From positions 152,316 to 216,315 of the forward strand of contig NZ_CABVOU010000014.1 of assembly GCF_902500215.1 (NCBI RefSeq): a DNA stretch of 64,000 nt, written 5' to 3'. The first letter of the stretch is position 1. Every line of letters starts with the position of its first letter. Source of the stretch: Halomonas lysinitropha (GTDB taxonomy: Bacteria > Pseudomonadota > Gammaproteobacteria > Pseudomonadales > Halomonadaceae). The notes beneath the pieces are model-generated. The model was not told the origin of the DNA. It was given only the letters and a program-made list of their open reading frames with translations, and did not search any database. Positions 44,986 through 52,046 of this stretch are shown here, one piece after another. The position numbers and the translations under genes are program-made.

Positions 44986-45006
44986 CTGGTGCAATATCCG
45001 GGCTAG
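44986..45006. repeat. Right terminal inverted repeat of the IS1380 element (with CTAG)
   Basis: CTGGTGCAATATCCGGGCTAG is the complement of the left end with a single mismatch. Between the transposase stop (44836) and this repeat there is no gene. Confidence 0.85.
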
Positions 45007-45066
45007 GACATTATCCGCTAGCACTGGCCTGCTGGCCGGGCTACCCACGAATGTGTCAATAGAGCC

Positions 45067-45140
45067 CATTTTGTCATGGCGGCTGATGCGGTTAGTTCTT
45101 GTGTAGGAGCTTGAATTATAAACGATTTCAGCAGTTTTTT
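45067..45140 (-). repeat. Fragment of a second, inverted IS1380-like left end
   Basis: Read on the minus strand, 45140-45067 aligns with 43466-43542, the leader and start codon region of the IS1380 transposase: both contain TTATAATTCAAG, TACACAAGAA, CAGCCGCCATGACAAAATG. About three quarters or more of the positions agree. After the ATGACAAAATG the sequences diverge. It lies just outside the first element's right end, so it is the stub of another copy in the opposite direction. Confidence 0.7.
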
Positions 45141-45202
45141 GTATGCTTTATACAATTTTTGGATTAGGCGGTCAGCATCAATTTCCTGCGTTTATCAACC
45201 TC

Positions 45203-45865
45203 TCAAAGAAAGCTTGGCGCAGCTACTTTAACCTCTTGTCTATAGTCTTGGAGCGCTTTTTCGATCATCTCTATCCAAGCGCTTTCGGTAGCCATTTGGC
45301 GGCGCTCTTTCGCATGGATAGTGACGAGCTCAGTGGACCCACCTGAACGCAATTTCAAGTCAGTAGTAATTCGAGTATTCAGCGTAATAGCCCAGAAACC
45401 GGGATTAAACCAGGCCCAGAATTCATCGATATACACATCCATAACCAAAGCATCTTCTCCGAGTTCAGCCAGGTCATTGAGCACATTGTAGCCTGCCTCC
45501 TGCAGGGCGAGGGCGAGGCTGCTGCGTACGACTTCTTCCACTGTCTGCCCCCCTTGCAGAAGGATGTCACCTAGCGCCTTGCCATAGCTGTTGCGCTTCC
45601 GACCCACCGCCCTAGCTTTGACCTCATCCGTGGCCTGGCTAACACCTCCAGATCCAAGCGATGGAATACTTGGATCCCGAGGAGATTCCTCAAAGGTTCG
45701 CCGGTCGATCACCTTCCCTATCACCACATCTTTCCCGATGCTATTGTAATATTCTGAGCTAGCTTCCGGCACCGCCACTGTGATTTCACTTCGGCTTGTA
45801 GCACAACCGGAAAGTGAGACGAGAAAGGCAATCACAAGAATCACTACGTGTATATGGCGCTTCAA
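45203..45865 (-). CDS. Putative outer-membrane lipoprotein (YajG-like)
   Basis: A 220-residue protein with a lipoprotein signal: basic start, hydrophobic core and lipobox LSGC with Cys21. The mature part (EITVAVPEASSEYY, VVIGKVIDRRTFEESPRDPSIPSLGSG, VRSSLALALQEAGYNVL) resembles the YajG/lipoprotein family at low similarity. It lies alone between the IS fragment and the aryl polyene cluster, divergent from the latter. GC content is lower than in its neighbours. Function unknown. Confidence 0.75.
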   Translation of the reverse strand: MKRHIHVVILVIAFLVSLSGCATSRSEITVAVPEASSEYYNSIGKDVVIGKVIDRRTFEESPRDPSIPSLGSGGVSQATDEVKARAVGRKRNSYGKALGDILLQGGQTVEEVVRSSLALALQEAGYNVLNDLAELGEDALVMDVYIDEFWAWFNPGFWAITLNTRITTDLKLRSGGSTELVTIHAKERRQMATESAWIEMIEKALQDYRQEVKVAAPSFL

Positions 45866-46033
45866 GAAAAATCCCTCACCTTATTAGTTTATAAAGACAC
45901 CAACCGCTTGAGGATCATTCAGGTTTTTAAACTCCAAAAACTTTCCTGAAAATCAACTTTCAATCCGGTCAGTCACCAGCACCGTGCTTATATCAGATTT
46001 CGCAGATATTAAACAGCTTATTCACACGCCAAG

Positions 46034-46049
46034 GCACAAAAGTTTGTGC
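46034..46049. promoter_or_regulatory. Inverted repeat GCACAAA-AG-TTTGTGC before the ape cluster
   Basis: A perfect 7-bp inverted repeat with a two-base spacer in the 292-base, AT-rich gap between the lipoprotein gene and the ape cluster, about 110 bases before the first ape gene. A plausible operator; no regulator gene of the cluster is seen nearby. The rest of the gap holds no gene. Confidence 0.4.
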
Positions 46050-46074
46050 GAAATGATTCTCTATGTTATGCAAA

Positions 46075-46096
46075 ATCTATACATAGATCATATAAT
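46075..46096 (+). promoter_or_regulatory. Probable ape operon promoter with overlapping inverted repeat
   Basis: A consensus -10 TATAAT lies at 46091-46096, 62 bases before the first start codon. Directly upstream is a perfect inverted repeat ATCTAT-AC-ATAGAT (46075-46088) that would lie in the -10/-35 spacer. No good -35 hexamer is present, which suggests activator or repressor control. All genes to 62404 follow on the same strand with overlaps or tiny gaps. Confidence 0.45.
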
Positions 46097-46157
46097 GTAT
46101 GATTTTGGGTTTTCTGCGCAACTAAGTTAACATTGCAGCCCTTGTACCCAGGCCGAG

Positions 46158-46835
46158 ATGATAATAATGCCCTTCTCCTTACATCTCGAAGACTGGCGAG
46201 GGTGGATTGCGGATGAGGAAGTGCACAACCCTGCCCCCAGCCATCGCATCTCAGCTCAACTGGGCAGCACCTTGCCCGCGATGTTGCGGCGCCGCCTCGA
46301 TGACGCTGGGCGCGCGACTTGTGACATCCTCGAGGCCCTGGACCCGAATGCGGATTTCCCGCTGGTGCACGCCTCCCGACATGGCGACACAACCCATACG
46401 CTGGAGATGCTCGAAGCATTAGCGCGCGGTGAACCCATCTCCCCGACACGCTTTTCCATGTCGGTACACAATGCGGTTCTGGGAGTCCACTCCATCTCCC
46501 GCAAGCATCACCGCCCTATGCAAGCGCTGGGAGCCTGTGGCGACGAATTCGACGCCATCTTGCACGAGGCCAAGGGATATCTCGTGGAAGGCCACCGAGC
46601 CGTCGTTGCAGTTCTCTCGGAGGCACCGCTTCCTTCGGCCTATCAGGGACACACAGAGCACCCAGGCATCGCCTGTGCCGTCGGCATACGACTGACGCTA
46701 GACCGGGGACGACGGTTGATGGCCTCTGATCCGGTAGGCGCAGCTCATCCGACTCCTCTCGAGGTTATGTCCTGGCTGAACGGAGACGCCCCTTTCCTCG
46801 ATGGCCGGCATCGGTGGCAGTTGGGGGCCGAATGA
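46158..46835 (+). CDS. apeC: Aryl polyene chain-length-factor-like ketosynthase subunit (Ketoacyl-synt_2)
   Basis: A 225-residue protein of the short beta-ketoacyl synthase-like family used as the non-catalytic partner of the ape ketosynthase. Conserved pieces are FPLVHASRHGDTTHTLEMLEALARGEPISPTRFSMSVHNAVLGVHSI and ALGACGDEFDAILHEA. The full Cys-His-His ketosynthase triad is absent. Symbols for this cluster follow the gene order and roles of described ape clusters (apeC-apeR). Start 46158 is the first ATG; an ATG at 46167 is possible. Its TGA overlaps the next ATG. Confidence 0.85.
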   Translation: MIIMPFSLHLEDWRGWIADEEVHNPAPSHRISAQLGSTLPAMLRRRLDDAGRATCDILEALDPNADFPLVHASRHGDTTHTLEMLEALARGEPISPTRFSMSVHNAVLGVHSISRKHHRPMQALGACGDEFDAILHEAKGYLVEGHRAVVAVLSEAPLPSAYQGHTEHPGIACAVGIRLTLDRGRRLMASDPVGAAHPTPLEVMSWLNGDAPFLDGRHRWQLGAE

Positions 46836-47623
46836 AGCTGGATCGATGGTGGCGCGGAGTGGGCAAGGCTCTCTCCTTCATCGCCTTCGGTATCGGCGGC
46901 CTGTTCATCGGCCTGGTAGCCGCCCCTTTGTTGAACGTATCCGTACGCAACAAGGAGCGACGCCAGTATCTGGCCAAATGCCTGATCCAGCGCTGCTTCC
47001 AGGCTTTCATCGCCCTGATGCAGGGTCTCGGCGTGCTTGATTATCGCTTCGAGCATCAGGAACGTCTGCAACGCTCAGGACTTCTGGTATTAGCCAATCA
47101 TCCATCACTTATCGATGTCATTTTCCTGCTGGCCCACGTGCCCCATGCCGACTGCATCGTCAAGGGGCGGTTGGCCAGCAACCCCTTCACACGCGGCCCG
47201 ATCCGTGCAGCAGGCTATATCACCAACGACGAACCCGAAGCGGTACTGGAGGCCGCAAGAGCGAGCCTTGGGAAAGGTAATTCGCTGATTCTCTTTCCCG
47301 AGGGTACCCGCACCACGCCGCAACGTCCGATCAAGCTCAGGCGAGGTGGGGCAAATATCGCCTTGCGTACGGGAAAAGCGATCACGCCGGTACTGATACG
47401 CTGTACGCCTACCACGCTGACCAAGGGGGAGCCTTGGCACCATATCCCGGCGAGCAGGGTCCGGATGGAACTGCGCGTACTCGACGACCTGCCCATCAAT
47501 GACGATAACCAACAGCCCACCGGGCAGCTCGCCAGACAACTGACACGTCGTCTGAGCGACCACTTCAACAGGGAACTGGAACAACTTCACCATGAGCGAA
47601 ACACACGACGATCTGTCGATTGA
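46832..47623 (+). CDS. apeD: PlsC-type acyltransferase
   Basis: A 263-residue membrane-attached acyltransferase with one N-terminal membrane segment (about 13-33). Motifs are NHPSLIDVIFL (NHx4D catalytic pair) and FPEGTRTTP. It is like 1-acylglycerol-3-phosphate acyltransferases but in ape clusters is thought to help attach the polyene or lipid part. It starts in the ATGA overlap with the preceding gene and runs into the first ACP gene by 32 bases. Confidence 0.88.
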   Translation: MKLDRWWRGVGKALSFIAFGIGGLFIGLVAAPLLNVSVRNKERRQYLAKCLIQRCFQAFIALMQGLGVLDYRFEHQERLQRSGLLVLANHPSLIDVIFLLAHVPHADCIVKGRLASNPFTRGPIRAAGYITNDEPEAVLEAARASLGKGNSLILFPEGTRTTPQRPIKLRRGGANIALRTGKAITPVLIRCTPTTLTKGEPWHHIPASRVRMELRVLDDLPINDDNQQPTGQLARQLTRRLSDHFNRELEQLHHERNTRRSVD

Positions 47624-47864
47624 ACTCAAGCACCTGATCATCGAGACTCTGGAACTCGAGGATGTCGCCCTTGGCGATATAGACCCCGACGCTCCGCTGT
47701 TCGGTGAGGGGCTGGGCCTCGATTCCATCGATGCCCTTGAGCTCGGCCTGGCACTGCAGAAACGATTCGGCATCAAACTGGATGCCGAAGCCGAGGAAAC
47801 CCGCCGCCATTTCTCCAGCTTGAATGCACTGAAAGCTCTGGTGGAGACCCGCCGTGTCGATTGA
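47592..47864 (+). CDS. apeE: Acyl carrier protein 1 of the aryl polyene pathway
   Basis: A 90-residue acidic ACP. The phosphopantetheine site is Ser45 in GLGLDSIDALELG. It would carry either the aryl starter or the growing polyene, after activation by the PPTase at 62685. It overlaps both neighbouring genes. Confidence 0.92.
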   Translation: MSETHDDLSIELKHLIIETLELEDVALGDIDPDAPLFGEGLGLDSIDALELGLALQKRFGIKLDAEAEETRRHFSSLNALKALVETRRVD

Positions 47865-48117
47865 TACCACTACCCGTTACGCTGACGTCTTCGCCCATGT
47901 GCGCAAGACACTAATCGAATTGTTCGAACTCGAGGCGGACGACATCAAACCTGAAGCCCGGCTCTACGAGGATCTCGATATCGACAGCATCGATGCCGTG
48001 GACCTGGTGGTCGAGCTCAAGCAGTTCACGGGGCGCCGTATCAACCCCGACGATTTCAAGGCGGTGCGCACCATCGACGACGTAGTCAAGGCTGTCGAGG
48101 GCTTGATCCAGCGCTGA
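47854..48117 (+). CDS. apeF: Acyl carrier protein 2 of the aryl polyene pathway
   Basis: An 87-residue acidic ACP with Ser45 in DLDIDSIDAVDLVVELK. It starts at a GTG (47854) overlapping the end of the first ACP gene. Two ACPs are normal for ape clusters, where they serve different steps. Confidence 0.92.
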   Translation: MSIDTTTRYADVFAHVRKTLIELFELEADDIKPEARLYEDLDIDSIDAVDLVVELKQFTGRRINPDDFKAVRTIDDVVKAVEGLIQR

Positions 48118-48120
48118 GTA

Positions 48121-48657
48121 ATGCCGATGAGAGGAGTAAAATGGCTTGGCATGCTCGCCGCGTTGGGCTGGCCGATCCTGGTATTCGTCCTGCACGACAG
48201 GTTGGGCAGTTGGCCCCTGCTGGTGATGGGCGTCGGCCTGCTGGCCTGGCGAGTTCCCCAGGCACGACGCCTGGCATTCGGCGTCGCCGCGCTCTTGCTC
48301 GCTGCGGGGATCATGGGTCATGCCGAACTCGGCATGCGCGCCTATCCGGTCGCCGTGAATGCCATCATGCTGGCCATCTTCCTCGCCAGCTTATTTCAGG
48401 GCATGCCGATCGTCGAGCGGCTGGCTCGCCTGCGCGAGCCCGACCTGACGGCTGCCGGCGTTCGCTATACCCGCCGCGTCACCTGGGCGTGGTGCGGCTT
48501 CTTCATAATCAACGGCACCATCGCCACCTGGACGGTGTTCCACACCGACCTGGCCGTATGGACGCTGTACAACGGCGTCATCAGTTATGGCCTGATTGGC
48601 CTGATGTTCGGCAGTGAATGGCTGCTGCGCCAGCGATTGCGGAGATCCTTGACGTGA
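48121..48657 (+). CDS. apeG: Aryl polyene cluster membrane protein (COG4648-like)
   Basis: A 178-residue integral membrane protein with five or so hydrophobic segments (LGMLAALGWPILVFVLHD; LLVMGVGLLAW; FGVAALLLAAGIMG; AIMLAIFLASLFQG; WAWCGFFIINGTIATWTVF). The family occurs at this place in ape clusters; its job is not known. It ends in a GTGA overlap with the ligase gene. Confidence 0.82.
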   Translation: MPMRGVKWLGMLAALGWPILVFVLHDRLGSWPLLVMGVGLLAWRVPQARRLAFGVAALLLAAGIMGHAELGMRAYPVAVNAIMLAIFLASLFQGMPIVERLARLREPDLTAAGVRYTRRVTWAWCGFFIINGTIATWTVFHTDLAVWTLYNGVISYGLIGLMFGSEWLLRQRLRRSLT

Positions 48658-50354
48658 CATTCACTCCCCTGAGCCAGGCGCCCTGGCGTCGGCCAGCGCC
48701 CCACGTTCGCGCACTGCCGTCCGACTGGGTCTCTCCGGCATCGCTGCCTGCACGTGTCGGGGCCTGGCGCCGCTGGCTTGCCGGCCGTCCCGGCGGACAA
48801 TGGCTACTCTACCAGCGCAACCCCGGTGAATTTTGTTCCGCCCTGATAGCATTGTGGGAAAGCGGCAGGGTCGCGGTATTGCCTGCCGATGACCGCCCAG
48901 AAACCCTGGCCAGGTTGGCCAACGAGGTCGAGGGTACGCTCCCCGACGCACCCGATGTGCCGGAGGTTGTGGGCCAGGACATCCCGCCTCCCCTTGCACT
49001 CTCGCCTTCATCTACCGCCGTAGTGCTGTATACCTCCGGTTCCACGGGTGATCCCATAAGCCTCGCCAAGCGTTTCGACCAGCTCGATGCGGAGTTGGCC
49101 GCCCATGCCAAGCTGTGGCCCCTGACCGGCACCGCCGTGATCTCGCAGGTCAGCCACCAGCATATCTACGGCCTGCTCACCGGGATATTGCACCCCCTCT
49201 GTGCCGGTGTGCCATTCTGCGGCGATACCAGTCGCTACCCCGAAGTGCTTGCCGCCCGCCTCGAAGAAGCCGGCAGTGCTGAACGCAAATCGGTGGTGGT
49301 GAGTTCGCCGGCCCATTTGTCACGCCTCCCCGACCACCTGCCATGGGCGCAGCGCCTTGCGCCATGCCGGGTATTCTCCTCCGGCGCACCACTCGCCGCG
49401 GTGCATGCCCGTCAGGCAGAGCACCTCCTTCACGCCCCTGTGGTCGAAATCTACGGCAGCACGGAGACCGGCGGCATTGCTCAGCGACGACAGACCCGGA
49501 GCAGTACCTGGGACCCCCTGCCCGGGGTACGATTATCTTTCAAGGGCGAGCGCCTGCTGCTGCGTTCTGCGTTTCTCGACACCCCAGACGCCTGGTGGCA
49601 GCAACCCGACCGGGTCGCTCCCGCTGCTAACGGCTTCGCACTGCTGGGCCGCGCAGACCGGCTGGTCAAGATCGCCGGCAAGCGCGTCTCGCTGGCCCAC
49701 ATCGAGCGTACCCTGGCCGAGACCCCGGAAGTCACCGAGGCGCGCTGTGTCGATCTTGGTCGCAGTGATGGACGATTAGGCGTCGTGATCGCCCTGATCA
49801 GCGAGGCCATTCCGCACTGCCACGAGGCCCGGCGCGACCTGATCAAGCGCCTGCGTGCACGGCTATCGAAGCACCTGGAGCCGGTTGCCATTCCCCGCTA
49901 CTGGCGCTTCGTCGAGGTACTACCGTGCAATCCCCAAGGCAAGCTCGACCAAGGCCTGATCAGGCGACTTTTCGCCGATCTCGACGATACACGGGCACCA
50001 CGCTGGCTGGGGGAGCTAAGCTCGGGCGCCGATACCTGCACCCTTACCCTTGAAGTCCCCGAACGCCTGGCATACCTCGAGGGCCATTTCGAGGATTACC
50101 CGTTGGTGCCCGGAGTGGTCATGGTGCAGTGGGCCATCGAGTTGGCCCGCGAGAGTTTCGGCCAACAGGGCGACTTTCAGGGTCTCGAGCGCCTGAAGTT
50201 CCAGCGCCCGTTGCAACCCGGAATACGCTTCTCGCTCGATCTGACGCGGCGCGAGGATGGCATCGCCTTCGCCTTCATCTCCCGCGAGGGAAGGCACTGC
50301 GCCGGTCGTGTCCGTCTGCGATATCAGGATGGAGTCGGAGCTTCTCATGAATGA
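48654..50354 (+). CDS. apeH: Acyl/aryl AMP-ligase fused to a FabA/FabZ-like dehydratase domain
   Basis: A 566-residue two-domain protein. Residues 1 to about 440 form an ANL-family adenylating enzyme with VVLYTSGSTGDPISLAKRF (ATP loop), IYGSTETGG and the C-terminal lysine in CNPQGKLDQG. Residues about 460-566 are a hotdog domain with LEGHFEDYPLVPGVVMVQWAIELA, the FabA/FabZ-like catalytic segment. In many described clusters these are two proteins (ApeH ligase and ApeI dehydratase). The ligase should load the aryl starter onto an ACP; the dehydratase would form double bonds. GTG start overlaps the previous stop. Confidence 0.9.
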   Translation: MTFTPLSQAPWRRPAPHVRALPSDWVSPASLPARVGAWRRWLAGRPGGQWLLYQRNPGEFCSALIALWESGRVAVLPADDRPETLARLANEVEGTLPDAPDVPEVVGQDIPPPLALSPSSTAVVLYTSGSTGDPISLAKRFDQLDAELAAHAKLWPLTGTAVISQVSHQHIYGLLTGILHPLCAGVPFCGDTSRYPEVLAARLEEAGSAERKSVVVSSPAHLSRLPDHLPWAQRLAPCRVFSSGAPLAAVHARQAEHLLHAPVVEIYGSTETGGIAQRRQTRSSTWDPLPGVRLSFKGERLLLRSAFLDTPDAWWQQPDRVAPAANGFALLGRADRLVKIAGKRVSLAHIERTLAETPEVTEARCVDLGRSDGRLGVVIALISEAIPHCHEARRDLIKRLRARLSKHLEPVAIPRYWRFVEVLPCNPQGKLDQGLIRRLFADLDDTRAPRWLGELSSGADTCTLTLEVPERLAYLEGHFEDYPLVPGVVMVQWAIELARESFGQQGDFQGLERLKFQRPLQPGIRFSLDLTRREDGIAFAFISREGRHCAGRVRLRYQDGVGASHE

Positions 50355-51108
50355 ACCTCGTCCCTGTGCCTTGGTGCCGGTCTACGACCATTCTGCCACC
50401 ATCGGCTCGGTATGCGCTGAAGTGAGTGCCCTGGGGCTACCGGTAATACTCGTCGACGATGGCAGTCACGCCGAGTGTGCAGCCGTACTCGACCGCCTCG
50501 CCGCAAAGGGTCATCACATGCTGCGGCTGGATACCAATTGCGGCAAGGGTGCAGCGGTTCGCGCCGGGCTTGAGGATGCCCAGCGGCTTGGCTACACCCA
50601 TGCCCTGCAGGTCGATGCCGATGGCCAACATGCCAGTGAGGACCTGCCCGGATTTCTGGCCGGGCTCGGTGACACGCCCGAGACCCTGGTGGTTGGCTAC
50701 CCGTGCTATGATGCCAGCGTCCCTCGTGCCCGCCTGTACGGCCGCTATGCGACCCATGTCTGGGTGTGGATCAACACCCTGTCCGGGGAGATCCGCGACT
50801 CGATGTGCGGTGTCCGGCTCTATCCGGTCGAGTCCCTCAACAGGTTACTGGCCAGGCACTCGTGCGGTGACCGCATGACCTTCGATACCGAGGTCCTGGT
50901 GCGCTGGCACTGGGCTGGCGGCACCCTGCGCAACCAGCCCGTGCGGGTGCATTATCCACGCGATGGCGTGAGCCACTTCGCGCTGTGGCGCGACAATCGC
51001 CAGATCAGCGCCATGCATGCCCGGCTGTTCTGCGGCATGCTGCTGCTGCGCCTGCCTCGCCTGCTGGCCAGGCGTTGGCGAAAACTGGCCGGGAAGGCCA
51101 AGTCTTGA
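50347..51108 (+). CDS. Family 2 glycosyltransferase of the aryl polyene cluster
   Basis: A 253-residue GT-A glycosyltransferase: ALVPVYDHSATIGSVCAE, LVDDGSH, QVDADGQHASEDL (DxD motif) and SMCGVRLYPVESL. The C-terminal HFALWRDNRQISAMHARLFCGMLLLRL may bind the membrane. The ATG at 50347 has GGAG upstream and overlaps the ligase gene by eight bases. In many ape clusters this domain and the following acyltransferase are one protein (ApeJ); here they are separate. Confidence 0.87.
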   Translation: MNEPRPCALVPVYDHSATIGSVCAEVSALGLPVILVDDGSHAECAAVLDRLAAKGHHMLRLDTNCGKGAAVRAGLEDAQRLGYTHALQVDADGQHASEDLPGFLAGLGDTPETLVVGYPCYDASVPRARLYGRYATHVWVWINTLSGEIRDSMCGVRLYPVESLNRLLARHSCGDRMTFDTEVLVRWHWAGGTLRNQPVRVHYPRDGVSHFALWRDNRQISAMHARLFCGMLLLRLPRLLARRWRKLAGKAKS

Positions 51109-52046
51109 GACATCACTGGGCGCGGATCGAAGAGCGCGGCAACATTGCCGGTATGCGTCTGATGGTAGCCACGCAACGACACCTGGGCAGTTGGCCCTTT
51201 CGGCTGCTGCTGTGGCCAGTGATGCTGTGGTACTTCCTGCTGCATGGCACGGCTCGACGCGCCTCCCAAGCCTACCTGCTGCATCTCGACCCCGAACTTT
51301 CCCGGCACCCTTGCAAGCGGCTATGGCTCAGCTATCGCCACTTCCTGGCTTTCGCCGACGCCTTGATGGACAAGGTCGCCGCCTGGAGCGGTGATATCGC
51401 CGACGCGCGACTGACCGGCAGCGGCATCGCACGTTTCAGCGACGCCATCGACGCCGGGCAGGGCGGCCTGATTCTGGTCGCCCATCACGGCAATCTCGAT
51501 GTGGTCAATGCGCTGGCCGACCGCCACCCCGGCCTCGATCTGACGGTCATGATGCACACCCGCAATGCGCGCAAGTTCAATATACTGCTCGAACACGTCA
51601 CGGGTCGCCCCCGGCCAGATGTGCTCGAGGTGGGCGAGATCACCCCGGCCACTGCACAGAGTCTCGCCGAGCGCCTCGATGCAGGAGGCTTCGTGGTCAT
51701 TGCCGCCGACCGGCTCCCGCTGTCCGGTGAGCGCAGTCGTCGCCTCGATTTCCTCGGCGCCCCCGCCCTATTCCCCGAAGGTCCGTTCCTGCTGGCCGCC
51801 CTACTGCGCTGCCCTCTTTATACCCTGGCCTGCGTTCGCGAGAACGGGGCGTTCATAATCGACTTCGAACCTTTCGACGACACCCGCAACTTGCGTCGCC
51901 GGGAGCGCGAAAGCTGGATCGCCGATTCCATGCAGCGCCATGCTGACCGACTGGCCCAACGGGTTCGCGACCACCCGCTGCAATGGTTCAATTTCTATCC
52001 GTTCTGGCTGAACGACACTGGATCCCTTCATGACCTTACTCCATGA
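51105..52046 (+). CDS. LpxL/HtrB-type lipid acyltransferase
   Basis: A 313-residue acyltransferase of the lipid A late-acyltransferase family: N-terminal membrane segment (FRLLLWPVMLWYFLLHGTARRAS), HHGNLDVVN (Hx4-5D/E catalytic motif) and IAADRLPLSGERSRRLDFLGAPALFPEGPFLLA. It probably joins the polyene or a fatty acid to the glycolipid anchor. The likely start is a TTG (51105) in a TTGA overlap with the glycosyltransferase stop; a Met at 51153 is the alternative. Confidence 0.83.
   Translation: MRHHWARIEERGNIAGMRLMVATQRHLGSWPFRLLLWPVMLWYFLLHGTARRASQAYLLHLDPELSRHPCKRLWLSYRHFLAFADALMDKVAAWSGDIADARLTGSGIARFSDAIDAGQGGLILVAHHGNLDVVNALADRHPGLDLTVMMHTRNARKFNILLEHVTGRPRPDVLEVGEITPATAQSLAERLDAGGFVVIAADRLPLSGERSRRLDFLGAPALFPEGPFLLAALLRCPLYTLACVRENGAFIIDFEPFDDTRNLRRRERESWIADSMQRHADRLAQRVRDHPLQWFNFYPFWLNDTGSLHDLTP

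Larger units (their letters stand above)
43441..45006 (+). mobile_element. IS1380-family insertion sequence (decayed) with target duplication CTAG
   Basis: The element runs from 43445 to 45002 (1558 bp), flanked by CTAG at 43441-43444 and 45003-45006, the likely target duplication. Inside are near-identical terminal inverted repeats (CCCGCATATTGCACCAG left; its complement with one change right). It carries one transposase gene, now broken by three frameshifts and a stop. The insertion lies at the stop codon of the AEC gene; the duplicated CTAG restores TAG, so the AEC protein is intact. Confidence 0.85.

Noticed and set aside
46158..46835. First ape gene as a truncated, broken ketosynthase
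   Set aside because: Its size and sequence fit the short Ketoacyl-synt_2 chain-length-factor family present at this place in other ape clusters, so it is not a pseudogene.
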